DNA of 64,000 bases from Apostichopus japonicus. Taxonomy: Eukaryota > Echinodermata > Holothuroidea > Aspidochirotida > Stichopodidae. The stretch is from assembly GCF_037975245.1 (NCBI RefSeq), contig NC_092575.1, positions 21,651,841 to 21,715,840 on the forward strand, read 5' to 3'. Positions 44,901 to 58,712 of the stretch are shown one piece after another (positions within the stretch are counted from its first letter, which is position 1; the number at the start of each line of letters is the position of its first letter). The notes below the pieces were generated by a model. That model did no database searches. It had not been told where the DNA came from and saw nothing but the letters and a program-made list of their open reading frames with translations. Both the position numbers and the translations under genes were made by a program.

Positions 44901-47900
44901 AATCAGATTCTTTCTAGAATAATAACTTTGGAATCTGTTACAGAAAACTGACAGTTACTGTGTGAGCATTGGGTCAAATATCACACCTGCTGAGTTTTAT
45001 TTACTACCCATCTGTATTCATAAATTAAATGAAATTTTCCAAAATATTGATTTTTTTTTTTCCGTTTTAGTTTGACCAGGTTTGGAATAAAATGAAAAGA
45101 CAGTGAGGGGTTTGTTTTGAAGCTCTGTAAATTTATAGTGAGAAATTTATTGCAGACACGGGTTGACAGAAAGAACAGATTTTTGTTTAAGAAGAAATCA
45201 ATTGTTTGGAATGCTGATTCCATATTAGATATATACTGTATGATCATATTAAATACTGTTTAACTCAATGTATATATACCATGAGAGCACCGTCACATAC
45301 AATGTGTTTGCTCGCAGTTTTGATGTTTGGTATAACAAGTCTTTGCTAAGGTTCGGACATAATCACATATATATACTTCATGTTCTAATTTATTTCCATA
45401 TTTAGCACATGCTGCTGTGATCGACCAGTTCTTAGGTGTTATAGGTTAGATAATTATGTTAATCTTTGAGTAAACTTGTAGGAACATGCTGTATTAGGGT
45501 TATTAGATATAACTGACTTTATTCTAATCACTATCATGCTCAGTCGTAGTTATCGTATATTCATCATAACCGACAATGTTAGCATGTGAGTGTTCTGAGT
45601 AACATCATCATCGTACTTATTTCAGTAATTAGTTGCATAATATCTTAGTATTATTATGTATGATTTATCTTGTTCTACAGTTTTACCACACAAATACAAG
45701 TGAGGAATTAATTCAGATAAGTTACGCCTGTCATTGTCTCATTTATGGTTAGCCGGTTGTCTAGCGGCGCACATATATCCGACGCAAAGTGAGGGGCAGC
45801 ACAGTCTTCGTTGCATGATTTGAAAATATTACAATTACTGTGTATGGCCTGCAGTGTCGGAGAAAATAATCGTCAAACATCGTGGAACAGCAATCTCTCA
45901 TACTCTATCTATATCAGTTGCATTCTGAACCCATAATTTACGCATTGAAGGAAAAGTACAGAAATCGACAAGATTTTAAATGTCATGTAAACAAATACAG
46001 TAAACTGTCAATTTGTACTGAAGCTTTTCACTTTGAATCTGAGAAATCAACTACCACACTTTTGAAGGATAGAGAGTTATATTCTCCCTACATATTAAAC
46101 TTTCTGTTTGGAATATTCTGAATGTACAGTACCGGTTAATTCTGGTAAAATTACTCTCTCGTACCCAGTGTTATGAAAAATTCATCATTTTTGTTGAGTC
46201 ATTGTGAAACATGTCAAGGAGGTCAAAGGTCATCTCTCCTAATTAGACATGCTTTTCAGTGTAGGATTGTTATACATACACATTTACTTTTCGATGCTAA
46301 TGAGAACATATTTATGTGTATGCTCTATCAAAGGTCAACAGTAATGATGATCTCGTGGATTTGCTCTGTGGTTTAGTTTTGTCCTATAGCTACATGATGC
46401 TTGAGATGACATTCTTCCAGAATTCGATTACATATGCAGACTTTGTAAAGGTCACATGTCAAAACAGTTGATGCAAGGCCACATTTTCCTTACTTCTCTA
46501 TGTACTATATATGCGTCACATTTTACTCTAAGTTTTAGTAAATTGAGTGAAAATAAATCGTAAAAGTGCCTCAGAATACAAAATCGATGTTTCCTCCTTA
46601 AGTACAATATAAATTTAACAGATTTTTTGTTGAGAGCTCTGAATCGGTGTGGGTATAAATTTGCATTTGAATAGGTCATTCCAGTTTGACTTTCAGACAC
46701 ATATAGCAGCTACAGTGTATTATATGTCAGTGCAGCTAGGTACATATATACCCTCAGCACACGTCGCAGTTAGGGGACATGCGAAGTACCCCCTACCCCA
46801 CCATTCCACATAGACTTGGTTGAGAATTTTCCATCTTTTTGTGATCCTTCATTAGTCAGTAACAGTCTTGAAATCATTGCAACATACCCTACAGGAGATA
46901 AACCGATCGTACTTATTCCACCAACATTTTATTTAGATCATTCTTTAACTAGGTATCTCTCACTTTTTTCCATTTCAAATTAAAAAAGTTCTGTCTTGTG
47001 ACTGTCATAAAAGATGACAAAGCAAGTACTGCAGTCATGTGAAACAGTCAGAGACATGAGAAATGCTGGTAACAGGTCACAAAAATACAAATATATCTAA
47101 AATTTATTCTTTCTTAGAAAGTTGTTTGAAGTTGCTGAAATATATATATTTCAGTATATAAGGGTACCATCAACAACAGTTTTTTGTGAGCAGCTGTTTG
47201 CTACTGTACGGTAGGTTAGCCGTAGGTTATGCTTTTGTTTTGTAATAATCTAACTAGGGAAAGAGGAGATCCTAAGATAAATCTTGCATGATATCCTTAA
47301 AAATTCAGCAAAAATTGGTTCATTCACAAAATAAAACTTTATACAGATCTTGAAAAACAAGCAGTTGTTGTGCTATAAACATGTACAGTTCCCATAGGTT
47401 GTGGCGTTTTATGTCATAGCCTACTGTATTTGGGAATAATTTATCAGGTCCACAAACTGTGCAAAGATTGATATACATGTTTGAGTATATCACACTGAAA
47501 CAATTGGTATGTTATGATGAGACCAACTTCTGGTCACCAGTAAACATTGCTACCATATGGCCATGACAGCCATAAAATTTGCTCTAGCAGTGTTGTTTGT
47601 TTGTTCAAAAAGGTGCTTCAGAAATTAGAATAACCTTGTCAAACAGGAAAGTTGTGTAAGTTCTATAGACTGTTGACTTTTTGATTCCTGTACTTGTGTT
47701 TCTTAAACTCTAAAAGTACAGGTTTACAGACTCATGATGCAATCAATCTCCTTGTACCACCAAAACGATCTTTTTTGATATTTTTTTCATAGAGGTCAAA
47801 AGTCATTTAGTTCAATAGACATCAAAGTCTGAAAACCTTGTAAACACAAATTTTGTCACTTCCAAAGCAATACTTGCATAAACTTCTATGTATACTTGTG

Positions 47901-48577
47901 GTGTGTAGTTCCAATTATAAAGTGTTCAAGGGCAAGAAGTTACTGTAAGTTCACCATAAAGTGTCTAATGCTGAGGACAAAGGTCATTTGAGGTCATACG
48001 GCATCAAGGTACGAAACCGTTGTAAGAGGATGATCACATCACAAGTTTGTATGAACTTTGTGTGTAGTATGTGGAATCGTGGATCTAGTGTAGTGAGTTC
48101 AACAAACCCCTGATCTGTCCTTTTTCGGAGAGGTTTAAATATCAATTGCGGTCAACAAGGGTCAATATATGAAGACCTCAGGTGTAAAACATTAACTCCA
48201 AAAGTTAAGCTTTGCCAAACTTTTTATTTTTGTTTTAATCTACTTTTTGTGAACCATTATGTTCTGTAAAGGTCTAAGGTCAACAAAGGTCAAAGTCTGA
48301 CATCCTTGTAAACACAATGGTTCAATAGATCTGTAAATTTTGAAAAATCTCAGTCGAGTGTCAACAAGCGGTCAAAACTTGAAAATTTTTCGTTCGATGT
48401 TATAATGCAACGCACGGTCTCAGAGATGTGACAAGGAATCGCCAAAGCCTGTTGAATTTCTGTTTGTGAATTTATCATTTTACATGTCATTTAATTTATA
48501 GGTCAAGCAGATTATGGAAGAGGCCGTGACGAGGAAGTTTGTTCACGAAGACAGCGGAAGTATCATATCACTGTGTG
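41984..48577 (+). CDS. sgsm: SGSM1/SGSM2-like RUN-TBC protein, first three coding exons (partial)
   Basis: SGSM (RUTBC) proteins are Rab/Rap-linked regulators with an N-terminal RUN and a C-terminal TBC GAP domain. Exons 41984-41999, 42109-42152 and 48502-48577 join in phase (1, 0, 1) to give about 45 residues. [14 protein letters not shown] runs into [20 protein letters not shown] and IISLCG, close to the start of vertebrate SGSM1/2 just before the RUN domain. The small first exon (MANTPD) is chosen because its phase fits. No later exon was found to 64000, so the gene must continue beyond the window or across a very long intron. SGSM1 versus SGSM2 cannot be decided. Confidence 0.85.
42109..42152 (+). 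CDS. sgsm: SGSM-like exon 2
   Basis: Acceptor ctttttcag|ATGAGG and donor AAAGAG|GTAAGA. It encodes (D)[14 protein letters not shown], matching the family's charged N-terminus. Confidence 0.85.
44130..44440. mobile_element. Foldback MITE with ~52-bp terminal inverted repeats
   Basis: AATTATGTTAATGTGAAAAC through AGAGTGCTAGTGCA at the left is matched by its inverse GTGCACTAGCACTCTGTACA through TTCACATTAACATAATT at the right, differing by about one indel. The ~200-bp interior is non-coding. The insertion duplication is unclear. Confidence 0.85.
47790..48420. repeat. Degenerate repeat with AGGTCA motifs in SGSM-like intron 2
   Basis: Blocks AAAGGTCA, CTTGTAAACACAA and a GTGTGTAGT segment recur with about 150-300-bp spacing. 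It resembles, more decayed, the piwi intron array. The remainder of the 42153-48501 intron shows no gene. Confidence 0.45.
48502..48577 (+). CDS. sgsm: SGSM-like exon 3
   Basis: Acceptor atttatag|GTCAAG and donor TGTGTG|GTGAGT. It encodes [20 protein letters not shown] plus IISLC, the most family-specific block seen. Confidence 0.92.
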
Positions 48578-48889
48578 GTGAGTGTACAGTCTATTATTTT
48601 CTCCCTGTGAACGGTCAGTGGTGCAGGTGTTCATATGTGCAGGTAATGCTTGAGTTTGTTATCAACGATGCAATAAATTTGATGTGTTATTGTATTTAAT
48701 AAAAATGTTTCGCAAACTTTGATATCATGTAATTTACAGGACAGCAGAAGAGAACACAACAGCTTTTGTAAGCTCAAATGTTATCATATTGTTATTGTAC
48801 GTTTTTGACGTCGGCATTCATGAATACTTGAAAATGTAATAAATAATGTTCTTCCCTCTAGGCTCCTCCTGCTTCAGATAAGCACACAT

Positions 48890-49350
48890 ATATACTGTAG
48901 GGCTGTACTGGTGCAAGATTCAATTACATGGCTGTCATATTCACATATGTACTGTACTGCTGTTTACAGACTTATACAAAATAACTCAGTTGTATTGATG
49001 CATCCTTTCCTCATGTGGAAAATCATTGTCAAATAAAGAAATTACACTGTAGCTAACCAGTATAGTATGTATATAGTTACAAGTTGATCACTGAACAATG
49101 TAATATTAAGTTGCATTGATGCAAGACTTGACGGTAATCATAGTCACATATAATAGCGCTATAAACTACATCTAAATTGTATTGCTGGAGGCTTTTATCA
49201 CATGGTATTCATTGCAACAAATTTAACAGTAAGCACAACACAAGAACCAAGTGGTGTATTGATGCACATGGCATTCATTGCATTACTTTCTACAGTAGGC
49301 ACAACACAAGAACTTAGAAGTTGTATTGATGCAAGTTTCAATCGCATAAC
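48890..49350 (+). repeat. Degenerate tandem repeat, TGTATTGATGCA motif
   Basis: TGTATTGATGCA or close variants occur near 48992, 49113, 49183, 49256 and 49322, several followed by CACATGG or CATTCATTG. Confidence 0.6.
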
Positions 49351-49368
49351 ATTTATTGTCACACAGGC

Positions 49369-49441
49369 CTGTACAGTACTACCCTATATTTATATCACTA
49401 TGTACATAGTGATATATAGCGTAGTTAGTAGTACTGTACAG
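49369..49441. repeat. Long near-perfect palindrome
   Basis: CTGTACAGTACTAC (49369-49382) pairs with GTAGTACTGTACAG (49428-49441), and the centre TATATCACTATG pairs with CATAGTGATATA around 49403. This would form a 73-bp hairpin with one asymmetric stretch. Confidence 0.85.
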
Positions 49442-52189
49442 TCAGTTGTATTAAAGAAAGCTGTGGTCACATGCATGACATTGTCACATAACCACTATAC
49501 ATCACACTAGAATCTACACTATTACTAGTATTGTAATACGTAATGGAGTTAGAATAGAACTCCATGGTAATACAAAGTTACAAACTTTATACAGTCTCAT
49601 ATCAATGTGACAATTTAATCACTATGTACAGTACTGCCATTGTTGATATAGGCTTCATCCCATAAATACATCCGTGAAGTATGTACTTGATTAGAATCAG
49701 ATCATTCTATTAGTTCCTGATTGATTGATCCATTGATCGATCAAGGCTCCAGAGTTCATTTCACTATCTCACTTCATCTAAACACTATATCAAGATTAGG
49801 CATTTTACTCAACAGACAAACACAAGTTTGTTCAAGATTGCTAAATTGTGATAAAGATCTTGCAAATCGGTTTCTCTGGAGAAATCCTATTTGTTTATGT
49901 ATATATATATTTTTTCTTGAAAGTCCCAATCCACTTTTTTGGCCTTGATTGATGGTAAAGGTATATGTACCGTACATAAATGTATATACATACAATGTTA
50001 AAGGTATATGTGTACATTACTGTACATGTATACTGTACATAAATGTGACTCTTTTCTTTCAAATGTAAAACCGTGTGATAATTTAGTCATAATTTACCCT
50101 GCAAGTCAGCAGTGTGAACTTAAAGAGGGATATCTACTGTAGTCAGGTGGGGTGGGGTTGAAAGGCCCAACAGGATGGGGAGGAGGGGGGTGGGGAAGGG
50201 GTGTGAATTATGAGGGATAAAAACAAACTTGTGAATATTATTGATGCAAGGCAGCTCTATACAATTGGTCAACAACTGCGGCAAGCCTAAGGATCGACTG
50301 TTACTTTAAACAAGATTGCAATCAATAACAAGAGACAGTATACTCCAAGTGAATGTTATCATGAGCAATATTTCCCATTTTGGAATTAATCATCCAGAAT
50401 TACTGAATATTCTCAGAAATGCTTCATTCAGACATTTTTTTCATTTACTCATAATCAAGGACAAATGACACCACAAATTGGAAAATTTCAAACTTTTCTG
50501 TAATTCTTTCCTTCTCTTTTTCTTCCTACTTTTGAAATGACGCTTGATAAGCTTAATCCAAACAACATTATAAAATGGGACTTTAGCATTATTAAAATAG
50601 CAATTAGAAAAAAAAAACATCATTTCAATAAAAAAGGAATCAATAAAATTGCCATCAGCTTAGAACTTTTAGGTCTGCACAGAAATTTAGTTACTGTACT
50701 TTTAGCTTTTCAGTGTATTTCAAGGAGATTTACTTTTCCAGTTGTCTCGTAGATTTGTTAAGCACAGTTATTTTGTAATCTCACATTGTCATGATCTGTA
50801 AGGTATACATGTCAGTTAGTTTTGGAAATCACACATTGTCATGATATATGTACATGTGTGCAGCTATGATCATTATCAGAAAGATGCTGAAGGACTTGAG
50901 TCGGAGAGGGAGAGAGCTGGACTCCATTATGACGTCAGGCTCGAAGATATTGTAGCTACAGTGCTGTAAACTGTGTAAACTTTCCAGTTTTAGGTTCCTT
51001 AGCAACAGTGTACTCCAATAGTCTGAAAGAGCTGTCAGACGTCACTGTATACACAGTACTTGATGTTCAGATGATAATTTGGATACCATCCTTTCAGTAA
51101 TTCATGCTTTTACGTCGTTGTCGTCGTCTCAGTTCTCAGAGTGTTTCCATAGCAACCCGAGTGGACATCGTTAATTGTGCCACTTTAATAAAATTTGAAG
51201 TTCAAACACTGTTTTGAGTGAAGTTATTTTTGGTTCTACTGTATATGCTCATCACATAGGGATGAACTTGAACCTTCAGTAAGTACTGCAGTATGCTTAG
51301 CAAGACAATTGACATGTTTATGGTGTCCTACAGTATACCGCACTGTTCTTTACTCGAGGAGTGCAGTCGCATAAATATTCTGAGTCACAGAAGAAAAGCA
51401 AAAACAAGGTAATACACATGTACATGCACACGCACACACACGCTTGTTTTCTATTTTATTAGCTACAACTGATGGCATTTCCCTTTATTCTAACCTTTTG
51501 TCTGGACAACAGATGACTATTGTTCTTTTCTGTTCAACAACTGGGGCCAGAATTTCTTTTGTTCCATGTTCCATGTCACCAGTTGTGAGGCCTAGACATG
51601 CCCACACACATGCATATATGCACACATGCACACACATACACTGTAGAAATGTCATCACCATGTAACATTTATGGGATTTGCTGTTCCAGAAGAATAGCCA
51701 TTTATGAAATCTAAACATGGAGATTGAGAATAATATAATCTATTCAAATATCACCATGTAAATTTACAATCCCAAGTGGTGTCATTGGTTAGCCAATTAA
51801 TGATGTGAAATTAACACACAATTTTGAGATGCATGCAGATAAAATAGAGCTCATCAGCAAATGTTACCAATAACGTGAGGTATATTTCTACCTTTATGTG
51901 ATCGCTGTTGTGTCAAATATTTGGTTCTCCAAGTTTATTGTGAAATTTTAGCAAACCTATTCAAATGCTTCTGTCATGTTACTCAAATAAATCTATACAT
52001 AATTCACATTCTAAAATACGTTTCTTTGAAATTGTTTAGTGAAAGGAAAGTCCCAAAATAAAGGAAACTGTAATTAAGTAGGTTAATTATAACCTGGCAT
52101 GATGGTTAAAAGAGCTATTCAAATGAGACCTTCTCTCCTAACTAATGATATGTAAGTCAGCATGTGTATGATACGCAAGTCAGAAAACC

Positions 52190-52453
52190 CCTTTTTCATT
52201 TCCAAATGAGAAAAAAAATCTCATTTGGAGCACCAAATTGCATCTAAGGCCAGGTGAAAATACAAAATTAAGTTTACAAAATGGAGTGAGTGTTGAAGTG
52301 TGCTATATTGCACCAAATTGCATCTGAGGCCACCTGGAAATGCAAAAAATCCCAAAGGGGAGGGGGAACCCCCTCCCCTTAGACCCCTCCCCCAGGCCGG
52401 CCATCAGTCTTCAGCCCCCCCACTCCAAAGTACCTTCCTACGCCACTGATCAT
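52190..52453 (-). repeat. GC-rich dispersed repeat C, copy 2 (inverted)
   Basis: This is the reverse complement of the block at 61484-61740, ending in CCTTCCTACGCCACTG, inverse of CAGTGGCGTAGGAAGG. Confidence 0.85.
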
Positions 52454-52853
52454 TTTTATTTATTGATTATAAAGAACATGATTGTGGTTCGTTAAGTGCT
52501 ATTTTAGAGCAAAGAGTCTAAAGGTGAAGGACAAATTGTAATTATAGCCCTGACTCCCTCCTCCGAATGAAAGGCTGAAATACGGTACTTTAGTTTTTCG
52601 TGCCGAGTGTCGGAGCTCTGTAAAAAAAAATCAATACCATAGCTGAGAATGCAATGCAGTTCATTGTTGCCTGTGATATCCTGTCATGTGTGAAACCCTC
52701 TGTTCCAGCTATACACACTGCGAGGTGTGGGCTGTTTTATTAAAACCTCCATTTAGCCAGATCCAATTAATAAATTAAGCATGTCGGACTATTTATCCAC
52801 AGACTAATACAGATGTAGAAGGCCTAGCCGATTGTTTTGTTTGTTTTCTCATC

Positions 52854-53021
52854 TAGATTGCTGGTATTGTTCGTGATGTTCAAAGACGGATAGGATGGAA
52901 GAACTATTATCCTTAATTTACAAAGGGGATTCTACAGTAGATTGCTGGTATTGTTCGTGATATGCAAAGACGGTTAGGATGGAAGAACTATTATCCTTAA
53001 TTTACAAAGGGGATTCCCCCA
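52854..53021 (+). repeat. 84-bp tandem duplication
   Basis: ATTGCTGGTATTGTTCGTGA begins at 52857 and 52941. Units end CTTAATTTACAAAGGGGATT and differ at only a few bases. Confidence 0.92.
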
Positions 53022-53794
53022 TGTAAACAACTTAATAATACAAGAAAACAGAAACATACAAAGCAGCGAAAAAGAAGAAGAAAAAACAGAAATGAATAAA
53101 ATACAGATATATGTTGAAGAGTCAAAATGTGCATGTAGAACAAATTAATCCAAAGAATTTGTCATCATTGAATTTCGTTTTGTGTTTTGTTTGGTTTTTG
53201 CAATGTCAGGCGGTTGCTTCATGCTTCATACAGTAAATACCAAAACCAATCTAGTGTAAATATCGCATGTTTGTTTTTTGGGGCTTTTTTGCAGTACAGT
53301 TTGATAGGAATCTAATAACTTATTCTATTAATTTACAAAATAGAATTAAAGCTTTTTCCCCCCAGTAAATTTGAAGTCAATGTCATTCTAACAGGGATGT
53401 AATGATACAGCAGAGATAATATATGTACAAAAAAAAAAGCCAAAAAAGTCACAAAAACAATAACAACTGTGCTGCATTTGTTGAGTAACTCGATGCAATT
53501 TCTTGGAAGTCCTTGAATTATTGACAATTCATAGTTAAGTGCATGGTTTAGTACTGTATCTGTATTGTACCTTGTCACAGCTCAAACTCATGACCTGGGA
53601 ATTGAAGTTCAGTACCTGCACATTTTGAATTTAATATATCTTTCATCTTGTCATGTAGCATGAACTGCTGAGTATTAGAGTCGTCTTTGGTTTTTTTGCA
53701 AAATATATGGTAAACTATTCTACTTAAATTTGAAGACGTACAGTTTTGTGGATTTTGGGGCAATGAACAGTAATTAACGAATTGGTGGGAATTT

Positions 53795-54010
53795 CAATTC
53801 AAATTCAGTTTTGTTCAGTTTCAGTCCAGATTCAGTTCAGTTTCAGCCTAATTCCAGTCCAGTTTCAGATCAGCTCAGTCCAGTTTTAGTCCAGTTTCAG
53901 TCCATTTCGGTTTCAGTTCGGTTTCAGTCTCAGATCAGTTTCAGTCTAGTTCAAGTCCAGTTTCAGTTCAGCACAGCTCAGTCCAGTTTCAGTCCAGTTC
54001 ATTTCAGTAA
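53795..54010 (+). repeat. CAGTTTCAGTC minisatellite
   Basis: About 20 imperfect copies of a 10-11-base CAGTTTCAGTC/CAGTTCAGTC unit. The 71-codon open frame it creates is an artefact of the repeat. Confidence 0.9.
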
Positions 54011-55139
54011 ATATTGTGAAATCTGACAATTTTAAGAAAGACAATGCTTCTTTTATAGCCAGGTATTTATTTAACCATTTCTTGTAAAACTCTTTTTATC
54101 CTTTGCCTCATTGTTACAATCCATTGTTATTTTAAGCCTCATTGTGACAGCACTCCATACTTCTCAAATCAGTGATTGAACATTGAATATTGTTCTTAAA
54201 TTGAGGTATCACTTTTGAGTTTATCTCATTGGCCTGATTTTCAAGAAGAAGAAATTGTCTCCATTCCTGTCGAATCAGTCATCCGTTGTCAGCTTCAAAC
54301 TTTTTTTCCAAATTGTCGACCATAATTAAATATTTGAAAGTGACTAGTCTTGCCTGTCTTAATATATGAATAGTCTAAATAAAGTAACTTGTTTTGTTTT
54401 CCATAATAAACTTTTCCTTTTTTATCCTCCAGATTTAGGCTAAAATGCATACTTTCTACTGTAATTGCTTTTTAAAGCAACATAGTGAATTAGAGAATGA
54501 AATGTTGCTGAAGGAGCTTACTGTAGCTCTTTAAGTTTGTACATATGCAGAATGATACTGACTTAAAAAATTGATAATTTAACAGATTTTTGTTTTCCCA
54601 TTTATTTGGGATAAAATGTTTCTTTGTATTTGGATGAATATGCATCTCATATTTTGGTACTTTATTCAGACAGCTAAATATTGGAAAATGAAATGTTCAG
54701 CTTAACTTACAGTCAGTCCTATCACTTGTGTTAGAAGCACGAGATGGTCAGTTCTTCATCATTACACTCTCCCTTTAAACATACACAATGTTACATTATG
54801 GCATTCCTCATTCTAGTCTCGTTCAAGTACTCAATATCCAAACATTAACAGTACAATAGGACCTGTAGTAATATGTATGACATACACAACACTGTGTTCA
54901 TCATTATTGTATCCTTCAAACTTATAGTTTACTGTATTCATGAATCTTTATAGTACACGTATCTATATGTAAAAACACAACTTACTACTTCGGAATATAA
55001 ATATATAAATATATATGTACAGTATATCCTCTTTCAAAATAACTTTTACAGCAGGAAGCTGTTTAGAGCTTCATGGTTTTAAGTACATGTTCCTTAATAA
55101 TGATACCGACTATAAACCTCAAATACATGCATCTCTGCA

Positions 55140-55705
55140 GTACTAAAGTTCTGCCCTCAGAAAGTGTGTTTAATTAACACATGTATGTTTATATTCGGAT
55201 TCAGCTGGGCTATAAATAAGAATAGCTGATATTGTATTGATGTGTCCACATACAATCTCTCTGTAATAACATTCACTAAAGGCCGCAAATGCTGTTAATA
55301 TGTAAATGTGACTCAGTGCTGTCCTCAGAAAGTGTGTTAATTAACATTTTTATACTGTTTGAGCTGGGGCTATAAATAATAGCAGATATTGCAATGCTGT
55401 GTCCACATGCAATCTGTGTTGTTTGGTGCCTGTATTAAGGGATGGTCATCACATAAATATATATCAACACAACACTGTTTTAATCATACTTGTCTCATTA
55501 ATGCTGCGTACAACTTACAGTAAATAAAGAACTTAAATAACTTATACTGTAGAAGCACAATAGTACTGACTTCCTCAGTCGTCTATGGTCAATTTACGGT
55601 ACATCTGTCTGTAATATTAGCAATTCACTAAAGGACTCAAATGAAATATAAATCATATACATGCATCTCAGCGCTGTCCTCAGAAAGTGTGTTAATTAAC
55701 ATACA
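55140..55705 (+). repeat. Dispersed tandem-like repeat, three copies
   Basis: GTCCTCAGAAAGTGTGTTAA or a close form occurs near 55154, 55321 and 55676. The first two copies are followed by GGGCTATAAATAA and GTCCACAT-CAATCT. Confidence 0.75.
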
Positions 55706-58644
55706 GTTTAACTAACTGTCAGGTTAACTAGCTAACTATGAGTATTTAGATAGGATTAGGATAGTGTAGCTAGTATGCTAGACAGGTAAGCTATTTATTG
55801 CTCAAACACATATAAATATTAAGGCCTGTTTGAAGCATTGAAGAACTGTTTTATCATCCCAGATTTATTCATCTTTCCATAAATTTTGTGGAACTTCCTC
55901 TTTTACACTTTGTTAAATGCCAAGCAATTTTTCAAGAACTCCCCCCCCCCCCCTCTCTCCCCCATCCACACCTCAATGGTCAATATGACCATTTGGTTGC
56001 ACAGTCTTAATTGTCGGACTGCTCAAAGGTGACCCTTACTTCTGAACATGGAATTCACGAAAGATATGGAGTGAATACTCACCATGATTTATTTATAATG
56101 ACGGTCTTAATTATACCCAGATGGAGACTAAAATGTAACGCCATTCTTTTCGCTTAATTCTAAGATCGGCAAGAAGCATACAGGCTGTACTGTAGCTCAC
56201 TTAAACAATGATAATAATAATACGGCCTGTACACAGAAGACTGCACTAAACATCTTCATTAATAGACAGATAATTATGAGACACAAGTACAGTCAGTCTC
56301 ACAGGATAAATCTTTTGGAATTTTTCTTTAAAGGTCACCAGGAGAGGTAACCATGACAACCTGATTTGTAGCGAGGAGACGGTACAGTTGGTTGTCGCCG
56401 TATTGTGAAAGCGTTTGACGCTTGAACGTACAGTGATGAGCAGAAGGTGTTTTGTCGTAAAAAAAAAGAGACCAAAAATGTCTGGAACATATTTTGGTAC
56501 GGAGATCAAGAACGAAAGCTGTAAATGTTATTAAAACGTTTCCTTGAGATATAAGGAGGGAAAAAAAGTGATAAGAAAGAGTTCAAAATAACAAAATTTC
56601 TGGTGTTCATTATTATTTTACGTGTGTTGTTGTTAGATAAATCTAGATGTAAGGAAAATAAACCATGGTCAAGTGATGCCTGATGTAATGAGCATATTCA
56701 TGATACACTTTTTTGAATTTTTATTTTTTTTTGGGGGGAGGAAAATTAATAATGACCTGGCCTGTGTTTTGTTTTTTGGAAAAGAGAAGAACAAAACAAA
56801 TTCTTTGTGTTTGAAGTGCTAAGCTTTGTCACATTCATGTTCATTGAAGATTGCATTTTATTCCAAATTAAATTAATTTTCCATTCGTTTTTCAAAAGTT
56901 TTGGTAGAATCAGTCTTGAGGTATCAAGGTCACAAATGGCAAAATATCGCAACGTTCAAACCATTTACTTATTCAACTTCAATACTGTTTAATACAAGAG
57001 AAAAGAATTGATTTTTGCAAGAAAGAATATTTAAAGAAAAGATTAGGGAGGTTTTCCGAATATTTATGTGTCAACTTTTATGACCAATAATTTCCATGAA
57101 GTTGCATATGGCACGATTCAGATTTCAGAAATACACAGAAGCATATCAACAACCATATATCTGGTTTTAGTCCCAAAATGTCTTGAAATAACTGCTTATG
57201 TGTTGTTTTGATCCAAAAGAGAACCACGCACAGACTATTTTGTGTGGTCGAGGGTTTGCGTTAAAATAAGTACTAGAGATTGGATTTACATATTGTGTAC
57301 ATCGTACCATGTAGCGTTCCTGAAATGGCTACACAGTATTTACCACTTTACCTCTCCTCTTGTTTGTCTCCAACCGAAATGTCACTTCAAATGTACATAA
57401 ATTGGTAACATTTTAGCACTACAAACCCATTTACGCACTTCCATGACAACCCCACAACCCCCCCCCCCCCGCCAAGTCTGCCCTCTTCCAGATGCATTAT
57501 TATAAAGTGGTTCTTTACTTGACGAATAAACCCCTTTTGAAAATTGCTCACATGTATGCATCATTCTAGTGTGTCTTTTGACAAAATGGAAAATGATCTG
57601 ATTTTTTCCCCTTTTTGACACAGTGCATCATGACACATGTAGATGATGATGGCGTAATAATCTAAGTTGAGTTGACTTAATTAACATACAGTATGCAAAA
57701 ATTTGTTTTACTCATTTTGCAGTAGGGTTATACATGTCTGTGTATAATAAACTCAACACAATCTCCATCCCAAAATCTACAAACTGTAATAACAAACAAA
57801 TGATATAGTCTACCTCCGCAATCCTAGAGTGACCCACCTGTCAGGTGCCTTGTCCTATTACTTGTGAGTGGTATCATTAGACTGAAATTAGTCACCTACA
57901 GTACATTCGTCCATCCATCCAACTCTGGAGTTGATTCAATAAATTCTCAGATTTACTTTGCTTCTTCACTTACCTGTCTCCTCACAACTTATGCACTCTT
58001 GCTCTACTGCAGGGGCACAACCACCTTTTTGTACTTGTGGGGGTGGGGGAGGGGCTTATATGTTACATCATCTATCTGAGGGGATCGAGTTCCCTCACTG
58101 TTGAGAAAATTTTGGTGAAATTCACGCTGCTTTAGGAGTAAACTGGTTTAGTAATTTGCAACATAAGTAACGATGTGGAAGAATTTAAGACTGTTTTAAT
58201 GGTTGAATCGCATGAAGTGTACTGTACATATATATCATTCTTATGTATTGTACTCTAAGAATTTTGAATTTTACAGGGGGACGGAGTGCTAAATATTTTA
58301 CACCAGTTTAGTGTTTTATAGGTTTAGTAGATGTTAAAAAGTGCAATGTATTAATTGAGTGTAAGTATCGTTATTCAAAACTTATTAAAAACACTAAGTT
58401 TTGGGGTTGATGCTGCACTATAAACTGAAAAATGTATGAAATATATGTATATAGATATATATACATTTCCCTGACTATCTGACAAGGTGGAGCTATATTA
58501 AATCCTACGTGCAGTTCTGCTAATAATATATATGTGTGTTGTAACCTGCACTGTGTCACTATACAGTGAGGAAGGCATTGCAAACACTTGAAATCTTTGC
58601 CTCAGCACTGGTTAAAAAAAATTTTCCTCTTCAAATTGAAATTG

Positions 58645-58712
58645 AATATGTGGATAGACTTCCATCATAATGCCAGCCCGAAGACAAATGTCCACACACG
58701 ATTTTCTCTCTT
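58645..58712 (+). repeat. ~70-bp direct repeat, copy 1
   Basis: TGTGGATAGACTTCC, TCATAATGC, AGCC and ATGTCCAC occur in order here and at 59299-59366. GTGGA and TCCAC at the ends could pair. Confidence 0.75.

Noticed and set aside
48740-48767. 28-nt candidate micro-exon (tttacag|GACAGC...CTTTT|GTAAGC) in phase with exon 3.
   Set aside because: The peptide QQKRTQQL has no match to the family; splice-like signals of this strength are common by chance.
50864-50956. Possible fourth SGSM-like exon after tgtgcag, in phase 1 (MIIIRKMLKDLSRRGRELDS).
   Set aside because: It ends in a stop after about 30 codons and does not resemble the RUN-domain start expected after SLCG.
53811-54026. Open frame of repeated FSPVQFQ-type peptide.
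   Set aside because: It is produced by the CAGTTTCAGTC minisatellite.
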